Positions 1-7,127 of a stretch of 64,000 nt of DNA are shown here, one piece after another (within the stretch, counting starts at the first letter, position 1; each line of letters starts with the position of its first letter). The stretch covers positions 1 to 64,000 of the forward strand of contig NZ_JAVJSX010000022.1 in NCBI RefSeq assembly GCF_040219215.1, in the 5' to 3' direction. The DNA is from Thalassobaculum_A sp040219215. Lineage in GTDB: Bacteria > Pseudomonadota > Alphaproteobacteria > Thalassobaculales > Thalassobaculaceae. Under the pieces are notes generated by a model. It was not told the origin of the DNA. It was given only the letters and a program-made list of their open reading frames with translations, and did no database searches. The translations under genes and the position numbers were made by a program.

Positions 1-127
1 CGAAGTTCCACCAGTAGTTCAGGTTCTTCGGGGTCGGGTACTCATGCAGCTCGTGGTGCATGAACGTGAAGATCGGCAGCCGGTGGTCGATCCAGCGCAC
101 GATCGAATTCTCGAATTTCGCGGCCAT
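1..127 (-). CDS. petB: Cytochrome b of the bc1 complex, N-terminal fragment
   Basis: This is the first 42 codons of the membrane cytochrome b subunit of ubiquinol-cytochrome c reductase; the rest lies beyond the left edge. The translation starts MAAKFENSIVRWIDHRLP and continues with the typical cytochrome b stretch YPTPKNLNYWWNF that precedes the first transmembrane helix. It lies 16 bp downstream of the Rieske subunit on the same strand, the usual petA-petB-petC order, so the two are co-transcribed. The start at 127 is the only ATG that gives the normal N-terminus. The heme ligands are not in the window. Confidence 0.93.
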   Translation of the reverse strand, partial: MAAKFENSIVRWIDHRLPIFTFMHHELHEYPTPKNLNYWWNF

Positions 128-143
128 GGTGTGTCGCCCTCCC

Positions 144-674
144 TCAGCCGATTCGGACGACGGTGTCGGACACGTACTGGTATTCCGGCACCTCCAGGTT
201 CTTCGGCGCCGGGCCCTTGCGGATCCGGCCGGCGGTGTCGTAGTGCGAGCCGTGGCACGGGCAGAACCAGCCGCCGAAATCGCCGCGCGGGTCCGACGGC
301 TTCTGGCCGAGAGGGACGCAGCCCAGGTGGGTGCACACGCCGACCACGATCAACTGCTCGGGCTTCTGCGCGCGCGTCGCATCGGCCGCCGGATCCGGCA
401 GATCGGCCAAAGGCACCGCACGCGCCTCTTCGATCTCTTCCGGCGTGCGATGCCGCACGAAGACCGGCTTGCCGCGCCATTTCACCGTAACCGCCATGCC
501 CTCGGCCACGGTCGCGGTATCGAACTCGATCGATGCGAGCGCCAGCACGTCGGCAGCCGGATTCATCTGATCGACAAACGGCCAAACCGCGCTCGCCGCC
601 CCGACAGCGCCGACAGCGGCCGTCGCGATGTACAGGAAATCGCGGCGGGTTTCGCCCTGATGGGTGTCAGCCAT
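144..674 (-). CDS. petA: Ubiquinol-cytochrome c reductase Rieske iron-sulfur subunit
   Basis: This subunit carries electrons from ubiquinol to cytochrome c1 through a [2Fe-2S] cluster on the periplasmic side. The 176-residue length is normal. Residues 9-12 (TRRD) and the hydrophobic segment at about 14-32 form a Tat-type uncleaved signal anchor. The cluster ligands are visible in two boxes: CTHLGC at 114-119 (Cys114, His116) and CPCHGSHYD at 138-146 (Cys138, His141), with Cys119 and Cys140 available for the conserved disulfide. The gene is first in the pet operon and is followed by cytochrome b. The 183 bp upstream of the ATG, shared with divergent trmL, presumably holds its promoter, but I could not define one. 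Confidence 0.97.
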   Translation of the reverse strand: MADTHQGETRRDFLYIATAAVGAVGAASAVWPFVDQMNPAADVLALASIEFDTATVAEGMAVTVKWRGKPVFVRHRTPEEIEEARAVPLADLPDPAADATRAQKPEQLIVVGVCTHLGCVPLGQKPSDPRGDFGGWFCPCHGSHYDTAGRIRKGPAPKNLEVPEYQYVSDTVVRIG

Positions 675-857
675 GGTCCTCCAACCCTCACACGGTCGCC
701 CCCGGACGACCCCAGACTCAACTCACTATACGGAACCGGCGGCCGGTCCAACGCGACGCGCTGTCGCAATCCGGCCGACCTACCCGCCCCGTGCCGCTTC
801 GCTATACCCCACGGCTCAATGGTTTGCAAAGCGTAGCGCGGCGGTTATTAGCCGGTC

Positions 858-1319
858 ATGCGCCTCGTTCTCTTCCAGCCGGACATCCCGCAGAACGCCG
901 GAACCATCCTGCGTCTGGCCGCCTGCGTCGGTGTGGGCGTCGACATCATCGAGCCCTGCGGCTTCGTGTGGTCCGAACCGCGATTGCGCCGGGCCGGCAT
1001 GGACTATCTCGAGTTTGCCGCTGTCGCCCGCCACTCCTCGTGGGACGCTTTCATGGCGATCCGCTCGCCGGGTCGTCTTGTGCTGCTCACCACCCGCGGC
1101 GCCACGCCGCTGCCCCAGGCGCGGTTCGAGAGAGACGATCATCTGGTGCTCGGGCGGGAGAGTGCCGGCGTGCCCGATGCACTGCATGCAGCCGCCGATC
1201 TGGCCGTGCGCGTGCCAATGGTGGCGAGCGCCCGGTCGCTGAACGTCGCGGTGACGGCGGGCATGGTGCTGGCCGAGGCATTGCGCCAGACCGACGGCTG
1301 GCCGGCGGCTCCGGCCTGA
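858..1319 (+). CDS. trmL: tRNA (cytidine(34)-2'-O)-methyltransferase
   Basis: This is a small SPOUT-class methyltransferase that 2'-O-methylates the wobble nucleotide of certain tRNA(Leu) species. The 153-residue protein has the normal TrmL length and no extra RNA-binding domain. The SPOUT signatures are visible: PQNAGTILRL near residues 11-20, LGRESAGVP in the middle, and RSLNVAVTAGMVLAEA near the C-terminus, the last two forming the knot that binds S-adenosylmethionine. It is divergent from the pet operon and ends 6 bp from the convergent cytidine deaminase gene. It appears to be transcribed alone. Confidence 0.95.
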   Translation: MRLVLFQPDIPQNAGTILRLAACVGVGVDIIEPCGFVWSEPRLRRAGMDYLEFAAVARHSSWDAFMAIRSPGRLVLLTTRGATPLPQARFERDDHLVLGRESAGVPDALHAAADLAVRVPMVASARSLNVAVTAGMVLAEALRQTDGWPAAPA

Positions 1320-1325
1320 GGACCC

Positions 1326-1877
1326 CTACGGAGTTATCCGAAACGCGTAGGGCAACAACCGGTCGAGATCGAGGATGTCACCGAGCACGTCGTCTTCGCC
1401 CGAATCGATCAGCACCAGGCTCGGCGGCGCCTCGGTGGAGAACTCCGCGATGGTCTGCCGGCAGATCCCGCAGGGCGACCGGTCGGCGAGCCGGGCGTGC
1501 ATCGCCTTCGTGCAGGACACCGCCAGGACCGCGATCCTGCGGAACCCGGCGGCTGCGGCTTGGGCGATCGCCGTACGCTCCGCGCAGATGGTCGCGCCAT
1601 AGGTCGCGTTCTCGACGTTGGCCCCGGTGAACACCCGTCGCTCCGGATCATCGGCCATGACCAATGCCGCGCCGACGGTAAACTTTGAGTACGGCGCGTG
1701 CGCGCGGTCCGCCGCCGACCGCGCGGCGTCGCGCAGGCCCGCCAACTCCTGCGGATCGACCATCACCCGGCGTTCCGGCACCGCCCGCGACGGCACGGTC
1801 AGCCGGCCGAGCGGCGTCACGGTCACGGCGGCCGAGCGCGCCACCGCCGGCAGCAGCAGTTCGACCTTGCCGGTCAT
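1326..1877 (-). CDS. cdd: Cytidine deaminase with an unusual N-terminal extension
   Basis: This zinc enzyme deaminates cytidine and deoxycytidine in pyrimidine salvage. The catalytic domain (about residues 44-183) has CAE at 98-100 and PCGIC at 135-139, giving Cys98, Cys136 and Cys139 as zinc ligands and Glu100 as proton shuttle; APYSKF at 61-66 is also typical. The start at 1877 overlaps the hisI stop by 4 bp (ATGA) and has GAGGG upstream, which supports it. It adds some 40 residues compared with the usual length of about 130. An alternative ATG at 1763 would give a normal-length enzyme but has a weaker ribosome-binding site. The extension has no recognisable domain. Confidence 0.9.
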   Translation of the reverse strand: MTGKVELLLPAVARSAAVTVTPLGRLTVPSRAVPERRVMVDPQELAGLRDAARSAADRAHAPYSKFTVGAALVMADDPERRVFTGANVENATYGATICAERTAIAQAAAAGFRRIAVLAVSCTKAMHARLADRSPCGICRQTIAEFSTEAPPSLVLIDSGEDDVLGDILDLDRLLPYAFRITP

Positions 1878-2323
1878 GACCCACCCTCGTAGACGGTCTT
1901 CGGATCGTAGGCCTTCGGCTCCACCGTCTCCAGCCGGACCCCGCCGGATCCGTCCGTGACCACCCTGCGGAAGAAACAGGCGCGGTAGCCGACGTGGCAG
2001 GCTCCGGGTCCCTCCTGGTCGACCAGCAGCAGAACCGCGTCCTGATCGCAGTCCAGCCGCACCTCGCGCACCCGTTGGACATGGCCGCTGGTGCCGCCCT
2101 TGCGCCACATCTCCCGACGCGACCGCGACCAGTAATGCGCCTCGCCGGTCTCGATGGTGGCGCTCAGTGCGTCGGCGTTCATCCAGGCCATCATCAGGAC
2201 CGTGCCGTCGGTGGCGTCGGTGGCGATCGCCGGGATCAGCCCGTCGGCATCGAATTTAGGGGCGAGCGCCAGGCCCTCCTCGACCTCGGCGTGGCTGCCG
2301 CGTGGCGCGAAGGCGACCGTCAT
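1874..2323 (-). CDS. hisI: Phosphoribosyl-AMP cyclohydrolase
   Basis: This enzyme carries out the third step of histidine biosynthesis, opening the adenine ring of phosphoribosyl-AMP. The 149-residue protein is the stand-alone form without the HisE pyrophosphohydrolase domain. Visible family features are TVLMMAWMNADAL, then HYWSRSRREMWRKG, and the zinc-ligand cysteines 92 (LDCDQDA), 109 and 116 (ACHVGYRAC). The ATG at 2323 overlaps the stop of the upstream peptidase gene by 4 bp, and its own stop overlaps cdd, so three genes are translationally coupled. The rest of the his pathway is not nearby. Confidence 0.95.
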   Translation of the reverse strand: MTVAFAPRGSHAEVEEGLALAPKFDADGLIPAIATDATDGTVLMMAWMNADALSATIETGEAHYWSRSRREMWRKGGTSGHVQRVREVRLDCDQDAVLLLVDQEGPGACHVGYRACFFRRVVTDGSGGVRLETVEPKAYDPKTVYEGGS

Positions 2324-3480
2324 TTCAATCCTGCCAGCAGTTCGACCCACATGCGGGCCCGTGGCTCCAGCGACGACACGTAGATCTGCTCGTGCAGTGT
2401 GTGCGCCCCCTTGCCGTCGGCGCCGAGACCGTCGAGCGTCGGTACCCCGAGGGCGGCGGTGAAGTTGCCGTCGGAGCCGCCGCCGGTCAGCGGCGTCGCC
2501 ACCAGGTCGAGCCCGCCCTTGGCGGCCAGCGCCTTCGCCTGATCGAACAGCGCTTCGATCTCGGCCGAACGTTCGTAGGGCGGCCGGTTCATGCCGCCGG
2601 TCGCGACCACGGTGACATCGGGATCGCGCGCCACCCGGTTCAGGATCTTGGCGGTCAACTCCTCGCCGTCGGCGGCGGTGACCACCCGCAGGTCGATCTC
2701 GGCAGTGGCGTCGCGCGGCACCACGTTGACCCCGGTACCGGCCTGCACCAGGCCGATATTGGTCGTCACGCCACGCTCGTAGTCGGTGTATCCCTCGATC
2801 TCCAGGATGTGGTGCGCCAGCTCCTTGACCGCGCTGCGGCCGTCCTGGTGTTGGGCGCCGGCATGCGCCGGACGGCCGGTCACCGTCAGTTCGAACCGGC
2901 CCACCCCCTTACGCGCGGTCACGATCTTGCCGCCGTCGCGCGCCGGCTCGGTCACCAGCACGTACTTGGCCTTCTTCGCCTCGCGCTCGATTACTTCCCG
3001 GCTGGTCGGGCTGCCGACCTCTTCCTCGGAGACATACAGCCAGGTCACCGGCATGCCGTGGGCGCGTCCGAGACGCTTGAGGTGGCGCCACGCGTAGTAC
3101 GGCAGGTAGGCGCCGGCCTTCATGTCGTAGATGCCCGGACCGAACACCGAATCGCCCTCGCGCCGGATCGGGTTCGGGCCCTCCTTGGTACCCATCGGGT
3201 GAACCGTGTCCATGTGCGACAACACCAGCAGGGAAGGCTCGCCCTCCTTCCAGTCCGGCGAACGGACCAGCACGTGGTCGCCGAACCCGTCGCGCCCTGG
3301 AATCCGCTCCGCCGAGCACCCGACATCGGCCCACAGCGCCCGCACCTTCTCGGCCAGCTTGTTGACCTCGGCACCGTGATAGGTCGGGGTCTCGACCTCC
3401 ACCCAGTCGAGGATTCCGTCGAGGATCTCCTCGGCATCAATGCGGGGCTCGTTCTCGCGGATGGCGGCCGCGTCGGTCAT
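2320..3480 (-). CDS. M20 family metallopeptidase (ArgE/DapE/carboxypeptidase G2 type)
   Basis: This is a 386-residue cytoplasmic di-zinc hydrolase of the M20 family. It has the metal-binding box LVLSHMDTVHP, the bridging aspartate context GIYDMKAG, the catalytic EE pair in YVSEEEVGSP, and a C-terminal GGGSDGN followed by a histidine near GAHTLHE. Between them lies the lid/dimerisation domain, beginning near ARKGVGRFELTVTGRPAHAG. Family members cleave C-terminal glutamate, acyl-amino acids or dipeptides; the precise substrate cannot be read from sequence. It is the first gene of the peptidase-hisI-cdd run. No signal peptide is apparent. Confidence 0.9.
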   Translation of the reverse strand: MTDAAAIRENEPRIDAEEILDGILDWVEVETPTYHGAEVNKLAEKVRALWADVGCSAERIPGRDGFGDHVLVRSPDWKEGEPSLLVLSHMDTVHPMGTKEGPNPIRREGDSVFGPGIYDMKAGAYLPYYAWRHLKRLGRAHGMPVTWLYVSEEEVGSPTSREVIEREAKKAKYVLVTEPARDGGKIVTARKGVGRFELTVTGRPAHAGAQHQDGRSAVKELAHHILEIEGYTDYERGVTTNIGLVQAGTGVNVVPRDATAEIDLRVVTAADGEELTAKILNRVARDPDVTVVATGGMNRPPYERSAEIEALFDQAKALAAKGGLDLVATPLTGGGSDGNFTAALGVPTLDGLGADGKGAHTLHEQIYVSSLEPRARMWVELLAGLK

Positions 3481-3558
3481 CGGAAATCTCCGGATCGGGT
3501 GGATCGTTCAGGTGCCGGCATCTTAGGGGCGAGCATCCCGGACGCCAAGGCTTCGCGG

Positions 3559-4020
3559 TCAATCCGGATCCAACAGGCGTGGTCCCGTCCCCTGTTCCGA
3601 CAGCGCATCCCACGGGTTGCGCAGTGGGCAGTCGCGGACCGACAGGCAACCGCACCCGATGCAGCCGTCCAACTGGTCGCGCAGCCGAACCAGCTTGTCG
3701 ATGCGTGCATCCAGCGCTGACCGCCAGCGGCTGGACAGCGCCTGCCAGTCCTCGGCGGTCGGCGTGCGTCCCGCAGGCAAGCCGCTGAGGGCTTCGCGAA
3801 CCTCAGCCAACGGAATGCCGACCCGCTGAGCGACCTTGATGATCGCCACCCGGCGTAGCACCTCGCGAGGGTAGCGTCGCTGATTGCCCTCGGTGCGGCG
3901 GCTTCGGATGAGATGCTTGGCCTCGTAGAAATGCACCGCCGAAACAGCGATGCCGCTGCGCCGCGCCACCTCGCCGACCGTCAGCGTCCTGGAAATTTCG
4001 TCAGGAGAAATCTTCGCCAC
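3559..4020 (-). CDS. soxR: Redox-sensing transcriptional regulator SoxR
   Basis: This MerR-family activator senses redox-cycling compounds or superoxide through a [2Fe-2S] cluster. Residues 13-80 form the MerR winged helix (TVGEVARRSGIAVSAVHFYE), followed by a dimerisation helix and the SoxR-specific cluster motif CIGCGCLSVRDC at 120-131, giving Cys120, Cys123, Cys125 and Cys131. The length of 153 is normal. It is divergent from the flavin reductase/NAT operon and a canonical SoxR box lies between them. In most non-enteric bacteria SoxR controls nearby enzymes for redox-active small molecules directly rather than through SoxS, which fits this layout. Confidence 0.96.
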   Translation of the reverse strand: MAKISPDEISRTLTVGEVARRSGIAVSAVHFYEAKHLIRSRRTEGNQRRYPREVLRRVAIIKVAQRVGIPLAEVREALSGLPAGRTPTAEDWQALSSRWRSALDARIDKLVRLRDQLDGCIGCGCLSVRDCPLRNPWDALSEQGTGPRLLDPD

Positions 4021-4024
4021 GGCC

Positions 4025-4055
4025 TTGACCTCAACTATGGTTGAGGTTCTATATG
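4025..4055 (+). promoter_or_regulatory. SoxR-type promoter and operator
   Basis: The stretch holds a -35 TTGACC (4025-4030), a 19-bp spacer and a -10 TATATG (4050-4055). Inside the spacer sits the palindrome CCTCAACTATGGTTGAGG (4029-4046), whose half-sites CCTCAA/TTGAGG match the known SoxR box. The over-long 19-bp spacer is the hallmark of MerR-family activated promoters. The site serves the flavin reductase/NAT operon to the right and lies only 8 bp from the soxR start on the other strand. Because transcription should begin near 4062, the upstream in-frame TTG (4041) and ATG (4053) cannot be translation starts. Confidence 0.88.
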
Positions 4056-4094
4056 GCTGAGCTCATGGAGAACGCAATCCAGGAGCATCCTCGA

Positions 4095-4673
4095 ATGTCC
4101 CCCACCATCGACATCGCCCTGATCTACGGCAGCACCCGCGAGGGGCGCCTGTGCGACACCGTGGCCGCCTGGGCGGCGGCCCAGGTCGAGACCTACGGCG
4201 GCTTCGCTCTCGATGTCATCGACCCTGCCGAACCGGGCGTCGCGTCCGCGATCGTCGGCTCCAACCCGAAGGCCCGGGCAGCACTGCACGCACGCCTCGA
4301 CCGCGCCCAGGCGTTCGTGGTGGTCACCCCGGAATACAATCACTCCTATCCCGCCGCACTGAAGGACGTGATCGACTCCGCCAAGGCCGAGTGGCAGGCC
4401 AAGCCCGTCGCGTTCGTCTCCTATGGCGGCGCATCCGGTGGCATCAGGGCGGTTGAGCACCTGCGCAACGTGTTCACCGAACTGCACGCCGTCGGGCTGC
4501 GCGACAGCGTGGCGTTCGCGAACGCCTGGAACCAGTTCGACGACCGCGGCGAGTTGCGCGACCCGGCGGGTGCGACCCAGGCGGCCCGGCTGATGTTGGC
4601 GCGACTGTCCTGGTGGACGACCGCCCTCAAGCAGGCACGCGAGACTCGGGCCTACGCGGAGGCGGTGGCATGA
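4095..4673 (+). CDS. NAD(P)H-dependent FMN reductase / azoreductase-like flavoprotein
   Basis: This is a 192-residue flavodoxin-fold oxidoreductase. The FMN phosphate loop is visible at the N-terminus (YGSTREGR), followed by TPEYNHSYPAALKDVID, the hallmark of the NADPH_FMN_red family, and SYGGASGGIRA. Family members reduce flavin, quinones, chromate or azo dyes. I chose the ATG at 4095 because AGGAG lies 9 nt upstream and because earlier in-frame starts fall in or immediately next to the SoxR promoter. Its last 4 bp overlap the start of the N-acetyltransferase gene, so the two are translationally coupled. SoxR control suggests a role in handling redox-cycling aromatic compounds. Confidence 0.88.
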   Translation: MSPTIDIALIYGSTREGRLCDTVAAWAAAQVETYGGFALDVIDPAEPGVASAIVGSNPKARAALHARLDRAQAFVVVTPEYNHSYPAALKDVIDSAKAEWQAKPVAFVSYGGASGGIRAVEHLRNVFTELHAVGLRDSVAFANAWNQFDDRGELRDPAGATQAARLMLARLSWWTTALKQARETRAYAEAVA

Positions 4674-5809
4674 GCCCGGCCACCCGATCCAAAACCGAAC
4701 CGGCAGGCGCGCGCGTGCTGGTCATCGGCGTTACGCGGGAGGTCCTCGACACGGTGATGCAGGATCTGGCCGAGTTGGGCATCCAGGCATCTGGATCGAC
4801 CGACCCGGCCCGGCTGGACATCGACTTCGATCCCCGCGACTTCGACCTGCTGTCGATCGGCGGTGGAGTGGATGACGCGACCCGCAATCGATTGAAGAAC
4901 GCTTTCACGACCCGTCATCCGGCCATCCATCTGGTCGACGCCTACGCCCCGATCGCAGTCCGACAGATACTCGACCGGCTGTCCGGCGCCGACGCCGAAC
5001 CACTGGTCGACCTGGACGCCTACCTCGCCCGCATCGGCTATGACGGCCCCCTCGCGCCGACGATCGATACCCTGCGGGCGTTGCACCGGCATCATCTCGA
5101 TGCAATTCCGTTCGAGGCGATCGACGCGCTGCTCGGCCGCGGGATCGATATCGCGGCCAACGCCGTCGACGTCAAGCTGATCGGCGCCGGCCGGGGCGGA
5201 TACTGCTTCGAACACAACGGGCTGTTCCAACGGGTCCTGGCGACCCTCGGCTTCCAGGTGACGCCGATATCGGCACGGGTCCGCTGGACCATGCCGGCCG
5301 ACAGTGCACCATCGGCCAGGACCCACATGCTGCTTGAGGTCCAGCTTGACGGCCGGCCGTGGCTGGTCGACGTCGGGTTCGGCAGCAGCGTGCCGCCGGC
5401 GCCCTTGCGGATCGACACCACCGAGCCGCAACAGACCGCACACGAGGCATTCCGGGTGTTCCGGTTCGGGCACGACTTGATGGTTCAGGCCCGCCGGGAG
5501 GGCGTCTGGCTGCCGATGTACACGGTCTCGCGCGAGCCGCTTCATCCGTCGGACTACGAAGTCGCCAACTGGCACACCTCGACGCATCCCGACTCGCACT
5601 TCACGCGTAATCTCATTGTCGCGCGGACCACCGGTGATGCCCGGTACACACTGCTGGACAACCGGTTCACGGTTCGCCACGCCGATGAACGATCCGACAA
5701 GCAGTTCCTCGACGCGGCCAGCATCGAGAGGGTCCTGCGCGACGTCTTCCGGTTGCCGGTCGCGCCGGAGTGGCGCGCCCTCATCGAACGGGCAGCACGC
5801 GGGTCGTGA
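4670..5809 (+). CDS. Arylamine N-acetyltransferase with an extra N-terminal domain
   Basis: The C-terminal part (about residues 112-379) is an arylamine N-acetyltransferase, which moves acetyl from acetyl-CoA to arylamines or hydrazines. The catalytic triad is visible: Cys179 in RGGYCFE, His219 in RTHMLLEV and Asp234 in LVDVGFG. Residues 15-105 are an additional alpha/beta domain (ARVLVIGV...DFDLLSIGGGVDD...HLVDAYAP) that resembles a receiver fold; canonical NATs of about 270-280 residues lack it. The ATG at 4670 overlaps the flavin reductase stop (ATGA). With the reductase and the SoxR box this suggests reduction followed by acetylation of aromatic nitrogen compounds. Confidence 0.9.
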   Translation: MSPATRSKTEPAGARVLVIGVTREVLDTVMQDLAELGIQASGSTDPARLDIDFDPRDFDLLSIGGGVDDATRNRLKNAFTTRHPAIHLVDAYAPIAVRQILDRLSGADAEPLVDLDAYLARIGYDGPLAPTIDTLRALHRHHLDAIPFEAIDALLGRGIDIAANAVDVKLIGAGRGGYCFEHNGLFQRVLATLGFQVTPISARVRWTMPADSAPSARTHMLLEVQLDGRPWLVDVGFGSSVPPAPLRIDTTEPQQTAHEAFRVFRFGHDLMVQARREGVWLPMYTVSREPLHPSDYEVANWHTSTHPDSHFTRNLIVARTTGDARYTLLDNRFTVRHADERSDKQFLDAASIERVLRDVFRLPVAPEWRALIERAARGS

Positions 5810-5818
5810 CGGTGCCGC

Positions 5819-6694
5819 TCAACGCGGCACCAGCTTGCGGTACAGGTGCCAGGTGGCGTGGCCGAGCACCGGGATGACGATCGCCAGGCCGATGAACAGC
5901 GGGATCGACCCCAGCACCAGGCCGCCGGCGACGATCAGCCCCCAGGCGGCCATCGGGCGTGGGTTCGCCATCACCGCGCGGATCGACGTCCCGATCGCCG
6001 GGTACAGGCCGACGTCGCGGTCGAGCAGCAACGGGAACGACACCACGCTGATCGTCAGCACCAGCACCGCGAACAGGAAGCCGACGCCGATGCCGGCGAC
6101 GATCATCGCCCAGCCGGCCGGAGTGGTCAGCACGTCGCGGGCGAACGTGGCGACCGAGGTCGGCGGCTCGGGCCCGAGCGTGCCGAAGTAGATCGCGTAG
6201 GCCATCACCAGCCAGCTCAGGAAGATGGCCAGCAGCAGCAGGCCCAGCACCACGATCGCGCCGAACGCCGGCGACCGGAGCACGCCGAACGCGTCCACCC
6301 AGGTCACCTCCCGGCCCTTCTCGCGCCGACGGCTCATCTCGTAGAGGCCAACAGCCGCCACCGGTCCGACCAGCACGAAGCCGGACGCCATCGGGAACAG
6401 CAGCGGCAGCATCTCGTAGCCGAACGCCAGATACATCAGGAACAGGCCGACGACCGGATAGATCAGGCAGATGAACAGCACGTCGGTCCGCGCGGCGGCA
6501 AAATCCGCCAAACCCTTGACCAGGACCTCGCGAAGGTCGGCGACCTCTATGCGCCGAACCAGCGGCGGGGTGGTGTATCGATCGGCCTCGGCGCCGTCCA
6601 ACGCACGCCCGGTCAACCCCAGGGCGGCCTGGATCAGCTTGACCTGATCAACGCCCCATTCCAGCGGATTTCGAATCTGATGCTCGACAGCCAT
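5819..6694 (-). CDS. DUF2189 family integral membrane protein
   Basis: This is a 291-residue inner-membrane protein of unknown function. Residues 1-85 are soluble and include the conserved opening VRRIEVADLREVLVKGLADF. About six hydrophobic segments follow, including FICLIYPVVGLFLMYLAF, GFVLVGPVAAVGLYEM and AIVVLGLLLLAIFLSWLVM, with a short charged loop containing SRRREKG after the second or third helix; this arrangement is that of DUF2189. It is convergent with the NAT gene, only 9 bp apart. The 433-bp region upstream is shared with the divergent MFS gene. No partner or substrate can be named. Confidence 0.85.
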   Translation of the reverse strand: MAVEHQIRNPLEWGVDQVKLIQAALGLTGRALDGAEADRYTTPPLVRRIEVADLREVLVKGLADFAAARTDVLFICLIYPVVGLFLMYLAFGYEMLPLLFPMASGFVLVGPVAAVGLYEMSRRREKGREVTWVDAFGVLRSPAFGAIVVLGLLLLAIFLSWLVMAYAIYFGTLGPEPPTSVATFARDVLTTPAGWAMIVAGIGVGFLFAVLVLTISVVSFPLLLDRDVGLYPAIGTSIRAVMANPRPMAAWGLIVAGGLVLGSIPLFIGLAIVIPVLGHATWHLYRKLVPR

Positions 6695-7127
6695 TGTCGC
6701 GTCTCCCGAACCGTTGTTCGAGGGGCCGCAGAAGGCCGTGGCAAGACGTCGGTACCGGCGCCGGTCACGCAGGAACTGCGACCCGACAGAAGATCTTCAG
6801 TGTACGCCGATTTGCCCCTGCCGTCCCGAAGCATCGCCATTCGACTGCAGTCAACGTCCGTCGTAGCGAAGGCGGTACTCAAACCGATCCAGCAATGCGG
6901 CCGAGTCGGACACGATGAAGATCGGCAGACGATCCCGGCAGGGGCCGGTCCCAAGATATGCCGTCGACCGGGCTACACAAAAATCCATGCCGGCAAACGA
7001 CTTGCGGCAACCGAAAAACGGATCGCGCTCCGCGCACACTGAATGCTTGCAGAGCGTCGGCCCCGCCACGGACCATCGTCGACCCGCCGTACAGGCAACG
7101 TGCCCTAGGCCGAGCAAAGCCGACGCC
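6695..7127. other. Intergenic region between divergent DUF2189 and MFS genes
   Basis: I see no convincing gene, RNA or clear promoter here. A 45-codon reading frame on the minus strand (6988 to 6851) has a protein-like C-terminal end (IFIVSDSAALLDRFEYRLR), but it has no clear ribosome-binding site and matches no family I know. It could be a small gene or a relic. The region must hold the promoters of both flanking genes. Confidence 0.4.

Noticed and set aside
2302..3720. A 472-codon open frame on the plus strand over the M20 peptidase gene
   Set aside because: The minus-strand peptidase has clear catalytic motifs and coupled overlaps; the plus-strand frame has no domain and is a shadow.
4041..4094. 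Earlier starts (TTG 4041, ATG 4053, ATG 4065) for the flavin reductase
   Set aside because: The first two lie within the SoxR promoter, before the predicted transcript start, and the third is almost at it. The ATG at 4095 has AGGAG at proper spacing and gives the family N-terminus.
6851..6988. A 45-codon minus-strand ORF in the DUF2189-MFS gap
   Set aside because: The C-terminal end looks protein-like, but there is no ribosome-binding site, promoter or recognisable family, so it is only mentioned with the gap.
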